Positions 1 to 5,107 of a DNA stretch of 5,107 nt are shown here, one piece after another. The DNA is taken from the NCBI GenBank assembly GCA_003170575.1, contig PMZB01000210.1, positions 1 through 5,107 on the forward strand. Reading direction: 5' to 3'. This DNA is from Chlamydiia bacterium (GTDB taxonomy: Bacteria > Chlamydiota > Chlamydiia > Chlamydiales > FEN-1388). The notes below the pieces were generated by a model that was given only the letters and a program-made list of their open reading frames with translations, searched no databases and had not been told where the DNA came from. The translations under genes were made by a program, and so were the position numbers. Within the stretch, counting starts at the first letter, position 1. Every line of letters starts with the position of its first letter.

Positions 1-1171
1 CTATCAAACAGTTCCATTCTTGTCCAAGACTGTATATAGAATCTGCTACTTCACATGCTTTATTCCAAACATTTTTATGGCATTGCTCAGTGAAAACGCC
101 TAATTCTTTCATGGCGCCAAGCACTGCAATTTTTCTTGCCCCCGGCGTCTCTTTCAACACATCAAGAGCTGCCATCATTGAGGGCTCACATGCACTAATT
201 GAGTCATTGATAAAAAGAATGCCTCGACATGACTTTTGCTCCAGCCTCCGTTCAGAAAGACGCAACTGAGGAATCGCATCACACACGTCATCCCAACTCA
301 CTCCCATACTGCGGCTTGCAGCTATCGCAGCAAGCAGGTTTCCATATACATGCGGCGCTGGAAATTCTGGTTTGGGTAGTATAACCTCTCGCTCCTCTTC
401 TCTGACAATCAGCGCATCTTTTTGCACACACATAGACCAGAAGGCATTTTTATCATGCATGGAAAAGGTTTTTCCTCGTGTTCCTGCTATTTTTGCAAGA
501 ACTTCAGCATGAGCCGTGTCCGCATTGTAAATGCAGGTTTTCGCTCCAGCAAAGATTTCAGCTTTTGTTTTTGCAATATCTTCAAGTGAAGAAAAGTTCT
601 CTGAGTGTACAAGGCACACGTGCGTCACAAGAGCAATGTCAGGCGGAGCAATAGCTGTAAGGGTTTTGAGATCACCAGCATGGGTCATTCCCATCTCCGC
701 GATGATCCACTCCTCACCGCCTTTAAGACCATTTATAAGAGTAAGGGCAAGACCAATCTGGGAATTGTGGCTCGATTGGGTTGCTTCAACCTTGTGCCTT
801 ATAGACACAATGGTGTTGGCAAAGTCTTTTGTAGTGGTCTTTCCAATAGATCCTGTAAGAGCAAAAACTTTTGCCCCATTTGCCGCTACAGTAAGCTGGC
901 CAAATTTTTGCAAGGTAGCAAGCTGATTTTTTACCCTCATCACAGGCATAGAAAGAGGAATGCTGCCTGTAAAATCTTGGTTGATAACTGCCCCTACAGC
1001 CCCTTTAGCCCAAGCCTCTTCCAAAAAGGCATGCCCATCAACTTTTTCTCCAGGCAGAGCAAAAAAAATAGCACCAGGTTGAAGAAGGCGTGTATCAACA
1101 GCAACGCTTGTAGGCTTTCTCACTAAAGGTTTTGAAAAGCTTCCTAAAGAAAGTAGCTGCCCAATGTCCAT
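1..1171 (-). CDS. murF: MurF, UDP-MurNAc-tripeptide--D-alanyl-D-alanine ligase (partial, C-terminus off window)
   Basis: Cytoplasmic ATP-dependent ligase that joins D-Ala-D-Ala to UDP-MurNAc-tripeptide, the last soluble step before lipid I. The frame is open from ATG at 1171 to the window edge, giving 390 complete residues; the family is usually about 450, so roughly the last 50-60 are missing. Residues 1-90 form the MurF-type N-terminal domain (SVAVDTRLLQPGAIFFALPG at 22-41). The Mur-ligase P-loop is TGSIGKTTTK at 106-115. The central ATPase domain carries IIAEMGMTHAGDL near 156-168, H189 and an AKTKAEI segment at 200-206, whose K203 is the expected carbamylated lysine. HVYGNLLAAIAA (274-285) is the N-x-L-A-A region. 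The C-terminal domain begins near residue 305 (LSERRLEQ). The start is supported by GGAG at 1181-1184, nine bases upstream. The usual DDSYNANP motif is altered to NDSISACEP (322-330). In Chlamydia this gene lies between groEL3 and mraY; groEL is indeed upstream here. Confidence 0.95.
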   Translation of the reverse strand, partial: MDIGQLLSLGSFSKPLVRKPTSVAVDTRLLQPGAIFFALPGEKVDGHAFLEEAWAKGAVGAVINQDFTGSIPLSMPVMRVKNQLATLQKFGQLTVAANGAKVFALTGSIGKTTTKDFANTIVSIRHKVEATQSSHNSQIGLALTLINGLKGGEEWIIAEMGMTHAGDLKTLTAIAPPDIALVTHVCLVHSENFSSLEDIAKTKAEIFAGAKTCIYNADTAHAEVLAKIAGTRGKTFSMHDKNAFWSMCVQKDALIVREEEREVILPKPEFPAPHVYGNLLAAIAASRSMGVSWDDVCDAIPQLRLSERRLEQKSCRGILFINDSISACEPSMMAALDVLKETPGARKIAVLGAMKELGVFTEQCHKNVWNKACEVADSIYSLGQEWNCLI

Positions 1172-1180
1172 ATTGCGTAA

Positions 1181-1184
1181 CTCC
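1181..1184 (-). promoter_or_regulatory. Ribosome binding site of murF
   Basis: GGAG read on the minus strand lies nine bases before the ATG at 1171. It fixes the murF start, because no other in-frame ATG nearby has a comparable purine-rich leader. Confidence 0.7.
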
Positions 1185-1193
1185 AAAAAGAAC

Positions 1194-1202
1194 GTTATAC
1201 CA
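1194..1202 (-). promoter_or_regulatory. Possible extended -10 promoter for murF
   Basis: On the minus strand the sequence reads TGG-TATAAC, an extended -10 (TGn) with a five-of-six match to TATAAT. No convincing -35 is seen; the hexamer 17 bases upstream is TTCTGT. Initiation near 1187 would leave a leader of only about 16 nt with the Shine-Dalgarno almost at its 5' end. The site lies just outside the large inverted repeat, so it would let murF be expressed independently of groEL. This is inference from a short motif. Confidence 0.22.
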
Positions 1203-1208
1203 CAGTAA

Positions 1209-1373
1209 GGGATCGTACAGAAATAACTTTTCCAGTTATAGAGGAGAAAAACGGTTCAGATCTTGACGATTTTTCCGAAGTCTCGTATCCATAGATACCA
1301 GCGAGGAAAAATCGTAAGTGAGATGAATCGATTTTTCCCACAAGATCTGTAAAAGTTATTCCTGTACGATCCC
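1209..1373. repeat. 165-bp nested inverted-repeat (palindromic) element between groEL and murF
   Basis: The outer arms are 1209-1231 and 1351-1373, complementary over 22 of 23 bases (one mismatch). A second pair, CAGATCTTG at 1257-1265 and its exact complement at 1341-1349, lies inside. A third pair is ACGATTTTTCC at 1266-1276 with its exact complement at 1305-1315. The centre holds TATC-CATA-GATA (1286-1297). Each side has one 25-nt unpaired stretch: 1232-1256 on the left and 1316-1340 on the right. The element starts five bases after the groEL stop codon and ends 37 bases before the murF start. No oligo-T run follows either end, so a simple intrinsic terminator is not supported. It may be a mobile palindromic repeat (comparable in kind to Rickettsia palindromic elements or MITEs), an RNA-processing or attenuation structure, or both. 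No clear target-site duplication is visible. Confidence 0.85.
1266..1315. repeat. Apical hairpin of the palindromic element
   Basis: An exact 11-bp stem (1266-1276 with 1305-1315) encloses an inner TATC/GATA stem with a CATA loop at 1290-1293. A related copy of the stem sequence, TCGATTTTTCC, occurs at 1328-1338 in the same orientation as the left arm. It could therefore compete for the right arm (1305-1315). Confidence 0.75.
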
Positions 1374-1378
1374 CAAGT

Positions 1379-2977
1379 TTATTCTTTGGTTTCGTCCTCT
1401 TTGGCGTCAGCAATAAGCGCTTCAGAAATCATGGTGATGCCTGCAGAAGAAGATGCATAGAGAAGTGCATTCAATTCCACTTTAACAGGGTCAATAACGC
1501 CGCTTGCTATAAGGTCTTCAACTTCTTCGGTCATAGCATTAAAACCAAAAGGCATGCCCTTTTTGCGAACCTCGGCAAGAATAACTGAGCTATCTTTTCC
1601 TATATTTTGAATAATCTGGCGAATAGGCGTCTCGCATGCTTGGAGCACAATTTTCGCCCCCAACAGCTCATCTCCAACAAGTTTGAGTTTGTGTATAGCG
1701 TTGCTTGCAAAAAGAAGTGCAACACCCCCTCCAGGAACAATTCCGGACTCAAGGGCTGCTTTTGTGGAGTTAAGGCTATCTTCAAACAACTGCTTTTTGT
1801 TTTTGAGCTCTGGTTCTGTTGCTGCCCCCACACGTATCTGTGCAACGCCTCCTGAGAGCTTTGCCTTTCGCTCCTCAAGTTTCTTTTTATCGTATTCACC
1901 GGTCGATTTTTTGATCTCTCCCTCAATCTGTTTTATGCGTGCAGCGATTTCCTCTTTAGCGCCTTGTGAGGACACAATTGTTGTAGAGTCTTTTGTAATA
2001 ACAACCTTCTCACATGTTCCTAGAATTGAAATATCTGATTCTCGCAAGTTAATGCCCATATCGCTGGACACAAGCGTTGCCCCTGTGAGTACGGCGATAT
2101 CTTGCAGCATGGCTTTTCTATGATCCCCAAACCCAGGCGCCTTAACTGCTGCGACCTTAAGCGTCCCTCTTAAGCGGTTGACAACCATGGTTGAAAGTAC
2201 TTCTGCCTCATAATCTTCTGCCACAATAACAAGTTCTTTGCCTGTTGAAGCAATGGCTTGCAGTATAGGCAAAAGGTCATGGATGGAACTAATCTTTTTG
2301 TCGACAAGCAAAATGGAGGCATTATGCATTTCCACAATCATCTTTTCTGCATTTGTGCAGAAGTAGGCGCTCACCCATCCTCGATCAAACTGCATACCTT
2401 CGACAATTTCAATTGTGGTCTCCAACCCCTTCGCCTCTTCTACCGTGATAACGCCTTCTCGACCGACTTTTTCTATTGCATCAGCAATGATCTCTCCTAT
2501 TTCCCTGTTTGATGATGCTGACACAGAGGCAACGTTGATGATTTCTTTTTTCCCTTTCACAGGAATCGCCATCTTCTCAAGTTCCTCAACAACAGCGTCC
2601 ACTGCTTTTTCCATTCCTCGTTTCAGGCTGATGGGGCTTGCCCCCGCAGAAACATACTTCAGGCCGCTTTCAACAAGTGTTTTAAGTAAAAGAGTCCCCG
2701 TGGTAGTTCCGTCGCCGCATTTTTCTTTAATTTTCTGGACAGCCTCTTTCATGATGGAGACACCCATGTTCTCAAAAGTATCTTTGAGTTCAAAGTCGCG
2801 GACAATGCTATTGCCGTCATTAGTGATAGATGGTGCACCCCACCCTTTTTCAAGCCCTACATTTCTTCCCTTTGGACCAAGTGTGCAAGCAACTACATCT
2901 GCAAGCTTTTTCATCCCAACAAATAATTTTTGACGCGCTTCCTCATCAAAAATGATCTCCTTCGCATGAGCTGTCAT
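1379..2977 (-). CDS. groEL: GroEL-family chaperonin (Cpn60), likely the chlamydial GroEL3-type paralog
   Basis: A 60-kDa group I chaperonin subunit that folds proteins with GroES in a tetradecamer in the cytoplasm. Equatorial parts are about 1-135 and 411-532, intermediate 136-192 and 377-410, apical 193-376. ATP-site motifs are intact: TLGPKG (32-37), TNDG (52-55), GDGTTT (88-93, D89 equivalent to E. coli D87), catalytic D400 (E. coli D398) and PGGG (415-418). Apical groove residues that bind substrate and GroES are kept (Y205, F206, L236, L239, L261, V265, V266), so it looks catalytically competent. Oddities: no Gly-Gly-Met tail (it ends DAKEDETKE), and S411 and L502 replace the E409-R501 salt-bridge partners of E. 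coli. No groES precedes it; the upstream gene is a DUF4116 protein. The ATG at 2977 follows GAGGAG at 2986-2991 by eight bases. Its place upstream of murF matches chlamydial groEL3 as remembered from C. trachomatis. Family call is certain; the paralog assignment is inference (about 0.7). Confidence 0.96.
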   Translation of the reverse strand: MTAHAKEIIFDEEARQKLFVGMKKLADVVACTLGPKGRNVGLEKGWGAPSITNDGNSIVRDFELKDTFENMGVSIMKEAVQKIKEKCGDGTTTGTLLLKTLVESGLKYVSAGASPISLKRGMEKAVDAVVEELEKMAIPVKGKKEIINVASVSASSNREIGEIIADAIEKVGREGVITVEEAKGLETTIEIVEGMQFDRGWVSAYFCTNAEKMIVEMHNASILLVDKKISSIHDLLPILQAIASTGKELVIVAEDYEAEVLSTMVVNRLRGTLKVAAVKAPGFGDHRKAMLQDIAVLTGATLVSSDMGINLRESDISILGTCEKVVITKDSTTIVSSQGAKEEIAARIKQIEGEIKKSTGEYDKKKLEERKAKLSGGVAQIRVGAATEPELKNKKQLFEDSLNSTKAALESGIVPGGGVALLFASNAIHKLKLVGDELLGAKIVLQACETPIRQIIQNIGKDSSVILAEVRKKGMPFGFNAMTEEVEDLIASGVIDPVKVELNALLYASSSAGITMISEALIADAKEDETKE

Positions 2978-3020
2978 AAGAATTTCTCCTCAAAAGTTTA
3001 ATTTGGACTTTTTTACAACA

Positions 3021-3050
3021 TGTATACTAGGCCCTCTCTCTTTTTTGCAA
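3021..3050 (-). promoter_or_regulatory. Sigma70/sigma66-type promoter of groEL
   Basis: On the minus strand, TTGCAA (3045-3050) and TATACA (3021-3026) are separated by 18 bases, with four of six and five of six matches to the consensus hexamers. Expected initiation near 3014 gives a leader of about 37 nt with GAGGAG at 2986-2991. No CIRCE operator (TTAGCACTC-N9-GAGTGCTAA) is present between the DUF4116 stop codon and the groEL start, so HrcA control is not indicated. Confidence 0.6.
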
Positions 3051-3073
3051 GGGGAAATGGAATGATTTAGCAA

Positions 3074-3808
3074 TTAAACGCCCGAAGTGCCAGGCTTGTG
3101 GAACCGTTCGCGAAACTCGAGTGAAGAAATATTCTGCCAAAATTGTTGGTAACACGTCATGGAGTTTTGGAAAGCGTAACCATCTGGACTCCCAAGCTCC
3201 TTTTGTAACCCTTCGCTGGCACACATGATAGCACGCCGATTGTTCCCTACAGCAACCAGCACAATCTCTCGGTCATTCCTGAACTCTTTACAAACATCTT
3301 GGAGAGCCTCACCCTCTTGCTCCACAGCAGTCAGAACAATCTCTCGATCATGCTTAAAAAACTCACACCTCCCTACTAGATAGAGCGGTAAATATTTATA
3401 TTTAAAGCACGCGAGCCCTTCAACTTCAAAGAAATTCGGAAGACTACTTGGTATATTTTTAACGAATAATTCTATTCTCTGGGAGTTTCTGTAGGGCTCG
3501 GGGAGCGAATCTCGTAATTGGGCAAAATTGTTGGCATTGAAAATTTTCGTATAAACTAAAGCGATTTTAATAAAAGTCAAATCCATCTTCTGATCTTCGG
3601 TCAGACTTAAGTAGTCAAGCCCATTTTTTTGAAGAGCACACATGATAAAAGTGCGACTTTTTTTTGCTGCTTCGGGTGCGTTAGCAAGAGAGACTGGATT
3701 CAGTTTATCTTGAAATGCGGCTTGCTTTTCCTCTGTCTTGGAATCATCAAAATCCATAGGGCTCCCTACCATTGCGGCAGTCGAAGACCCAACCAACTCA
3801 AAAGACAT
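3074..3808 (-). CDS. DUF4116 repeat protein of unknown function
   Basis: 244 residues, no signal peptide and no membrane segment. Two tandem DUF4116-type units of about 26 residues are clear: DREIVLTAVEQEGEAL starting at 154 and DREIVLVAVGNNRRAI starting at 179, each a pair of short helices. A more degenerate unit (RTFIMCALQKNGLDYLSL, 52-69, then D76LTFIKIAL) suggests the fold starts earlier. The N-terminal 45 residues are Ser/Ala/Asp-rich and look disordered. DUF4116 has no established activity; from family knowledge it is common in Chlamydiae, Legionella and other host-associated microbes and in some protists. The ATG at 3808 follows AGGAG (3818-3822) by nine bases. It ends 24 bases before the groEL -35 box with no terminator visible between. 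An effector or protein-interaction role is possible but not shown. Confidence 0.8.
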   Translation of the reverse strand: MSFELVGSSTAAMVGSPMDFDDSKTEEKQAAFQDKLNPVSLANAPEAAKKSRTFIMCALQKNGLDYLSLTEDQKMDLTFIKIALVYTKIFNANNFAQLRDSLPEPYRNSQRIELFVKNIPSSLPNFFEVEGLACFKYKYLPLYLVGRCEFFKHDREIVLTAVEQEGEALQDVCKEFRNDREIVLVAVGNNRRAIMCASEGLQKELGSPDGYAFQNSMTCYQQFWQNISSLEFRERFHKPGTSGV

Positions 3809-3851
3809 ACAACAGTTCTCCTAATAAAAAAGTTACTTAATTTAACCTAAG

Positions 3852-3873
3852 TTCCAAATTTCACTTTTTGGAA
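3852..3873. other. Hairpin spanning the stop codon of the cysteine-rich gene
   Basis: TTCCAAA (3852-3858) and TTTGGAA (3867-3873) form a perfect 7-bp stem with an 8-nt loop; the TGA of the upstream gene (3863-3861) sits in the loop. The AT-rich tract that follows on the minus strand has a T-run only at about 3825-3830, 20-odd bases later. It is thus at best a weak terminator or mRNA 3'-end stabiliser. Confidence 0.35.
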
Positions 3874-4439
3874 TGAATATCCACAATCATTTGGCCTCCG
3901 TCATATCTCTCAAACAGAATTTGATCTTTGTCATTGATGCCTATCATAGCCACACACTGAGAGGGAAACTCAGAAAAATGAGCTCCTCCCTTTTTTGTCC
4001 ACCAAAACCACCCAGAAACAACTTGGCAACAACATCCAACACACCAACATGCAGAATAGGAGCACGCAACAATCCTATTGTTATTAATTCGAGCCCTATC
4101 AAAATTGAATTGACCTCTATCAAATCTGAACCAATCATCTTTTATTCCTGGTACGCTTAAGGAAGTAGTAAGTATCTGAAATCCAGTCTCTTTGTCCCAA
4201 TACCAAAGAGCTTTTATTCCACCAGCTACCGCTCCAAAGGTACCACACGAAGCAAAGGTGGCACAGCCCACAGCATCTCCATGACTGTTTTCATCAAGAA
4301 CTTCAACAGGAGCAGCTAAAGGATGGCCAAAGAGCTGACATAGAGGAGAAAAATCTATATTCTTAGGAATTGCATAGAGAGGGAAGCAAAAAAACAAGGC
4401 AAAAATAAAATAGAGACGACAAGAAATTATTGCGCGCAT
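3861..4439 (-). CDS. Exported cysteine-rich protein, weakly HAF-repeat-like
   Basis: 192 residues. Residues 1-23 form a Sec-type signal peptide: Arg at 2 and 8, a hydrophobic core (LYFIFALFFCFPL) and a likely cut after LYA at 23, so the product is probably periplasmic or outer-membrane associated. It lacks a clear lipobox. The mature part holds ten cysteines (34, 59, 65, 126, 131, 133, 136, 137, 138, 162), six in a CxxxxCxCxxCCC cluster. Segments such as ALWYWDKETGFQIL (77-90), INNNRIVACS (118-127), GWFWWTKKGGAHF (143-155) and IGINDKDQILFERY (166-179) resemble HAF-type extracellular repeats (A-x-W-x-x-x-G followed by IN-x-x-G-Q-I-V). The match is degenerate and could be coincidental. The ATG at 4439 follows GGAGG (4444-4448) with only four bases between, a short spacing. 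No function is assigned; disulfide-linked envelope protein is a guess from the Cys content. Confidence 0.72.
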   Translation of the reverse strand: MRAIISCRLYFIFALFFCFPLYAIPKNIDFSPLCQLFGHPLAAPVEVLDENSHGDAVGCATFASCGTFGAVAGGIKALWYWDKETGFQILTTSLSVPGIKDDWFRFDRGQFNFDRARINNNRIVACSYSACWCVGCCCQVVSGWFWWTKKGGAHFSEFPSQCVAMIGINDKDQILFERYDGGQMIVDIHSKK

Positions 4440-4561
4440 ATATCCTCCGCGTTTATCAAACTTAAGGTAGAATGCTACACGGTTTAATAAATTAAATTAC
4501 ACTAGAAAAAGTCGAAGTTCACAACTCAAGGCAACATTCTGTTAGAATTACGAATTTTTCA

Positions 4562-5080
4562 TTATAAAAACGAAAACAATATTTTCTTCCCAACCTTGTA
4601 CGTTAAAGCAACAGATCCTATCCACAAAGCAGCGAATACAGGCAGCGCTCTCCAATCAGTTTTCTTTAACTTCGACGTATCTTCCGCTTCCGCCTGACAC
4701 CGCTTCCACAACTCATCTGGAATAGATTTTCTAGCAGCCCACAACAGACCGCCGACAATAACAACATCATCAAGATACCCAATAACAGGGATACAATCAG
4801 GAATAAGGTCTATAGGACAAGCCAAATAGACAACAGCCGCTGTCGTTAAAATCTTCGCCTTGAGAGGACACTCGGGCTTCTCAAGAGCAATTTTCATTGC
4901 TTTGATATCTCTTTTCATCTCCTTTACAATCTTGCTCACTTTTTGCATCCTCTCGCCCATGTATTGAGATAGAGGAGCCGGAACCTCTCCTGGAGTATTA
5001 TTCGCCCCAAACATGCACCCACACGGATCAATCTCCAATGAGCCTAATGGATCTAAAGCTACGGAGCTTGAACTTGACAT
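4562..5080 (-). CDS. DUF1232 (YkvA-like) small membrane protein
   Basis: 172 residues with the DUF1232 core at about 73-108, recognised by PIDLIPDCIPVIGYLDD (89-105): the P-x-D-L-I-P-D and G-Y-x-D-D motifs are the family hallmark. Hydrophobic stretches at 75-92 and 96-115 flank these motifs, and a separate one at 146-162 (LPVFAALWIGSVALTYK) is probably a C-terminal transmembrane helix followed by basic residues. The N-terminal 40 residues are Ser/Pro/Gly-rich with a CGC at 20-22 and look unstructured; 41-65 is a charged amphipathic helix. The biochemical role of DUF1232 is not established. The ATG at 5080 is preceded by GAGAGA at 5088-5093, a moderate Shine-Dalgarno eight bases away. Its promoter lies beyond the right edge. 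The gap of 122 bp to the next gene argues for separate expression. Confidence 0.85.
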   Translation of the reverse strand: MSSSSSVALDPLGSLEIDPCGCMFGANNTPGEVPAPLSQYMGERMQKVSKIVKEMKRDIKAMKIALEKPECPLKAKILTTAAVVYLACPIDLIPDCIPVIGYLDDVVIVGGLLWAARKSIPDELWKRCQAEAEDTSKLKKTDWRALPVFAALWIGSVALTYKVGKKILFSFL

Positions 5081-5107
5081 AACATTTTCTCTCTTAAATA
5101 TCTTTGC

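Noticed and set aside
531..1126. Two plus-strand open frames opposite murF
   Set aside because: They are antisense to well-conserved MurF coding sequence, have no recognisable domain and overlap each other.
1209..1373. Interpretation of the palindrome as a conventional rho-independent terminator for groEL
   Set aside because: Neither end of the structure is followed by a run of T on the relevant strand, and the stem is far larger than typical.
1195..1413. 72-codon open frame on the minus strand running through the palindrome and overlapping the end of groEL
   Set aside because: It overlaps groEL by 35 bases, has no good Shine-Dalgarno, and its codons are mostly the arms of the inverted repeat. 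It is better explained by the repeat than by a protein.
1607..2933. Several open frames within groEL on both strands
   Set aside because: All lie inside the conserved chaperonin reading frame and show no protein-family signal.
3027..3224. 65-codon minus-strand frame overlapping the end of the DUF4116 gene
   Set aside because: It covers the groEL promoter and the DUF4116 3' end in a different frame, with no recognisable domain.
3944..4160. Open frames on both strands inside the cysteine-rich gene
   Set aside because: The selected frame has a signal peptide, a strong Shine-Dalgarno and a longer length; these have none of them.
4484..4524. Possible promoter for the cysteine-rich gene (TTGTGA or TTCGAC with TAATTT)
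   Set aside because: Spacers of 19 or 16 and poor hexamers in an AT-rich tract; no arrangement stands out from chance.
4506..4526. Possible terminator after the DUF1232 gene: stem AGTTG/CGACT followed by TTTT on the minus strand
   Set aside because: Only five base pairs with one wobble and a 7-nt loop, 36 or more bases beyond the stop codon. It is too weak to list.

Overview
All five genes lie on the minus strand, so the biological order runs from the right edge to the left edge. The likely source is an environmental (amoeba- or arthropod-associated) member of the Chlamydiae, perhaps Parachlamydia/Waddlia-like. This is inferred from a non-canonical GroEL paralog directly upstream of murF, which matches the groEL3-murF neighbourhood I recall from Chlamydia trachomatis (CT755-CT756). 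A DUF4116 protein, a family frequent in amoeba-associated bacteria, supports it. Species cannot be named from the sequence alone.

Right to left: (1) a DUF1232 (YkvA-like) small membrane protein, 5080-4562; (2) an exported, cysteine-rich protein of 192 residues with faint resemblance to HAF extracellular repeats, 4439-3861; (3) a DUF4116 repeat protein of 244 residues, 3808-3074; (4) a 532-residue GroEL-family chaperonin, 2977-1379, with its own sigma70-type promoter and no CIRCE element; (5) a 165-bp nested inverted-repeat element in the 207-bp gap after groEL; (6) murF, the last cytoplasmic ligase of peptidoglycan precursor synthesis, 1171 to beyond the left edge, with 390 residues visible and the C-terminal end missing.

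The left half (groEL, murF) is conserved housekeeping or paralog content. The right half is accessory: three unrelated small genes separated by short AT-rich gaps, with no evident shared pathway. groEL appears to start its own transcript. Whether murF is read through from groEL depends on the large palindrome between them, which could terminate, process or attenuate the transcript, or could be a mobile palindromic repeat. The points most worth a second look are this palindrome, the paired loss in GroEL of the residues equivalent to the E. coli E409-R501 salt bridge, and the divergent motif in MurF where most homologs read DDSYNANP. I found no tRNA, rRNA, CRISPR array, transposase or replication origin.
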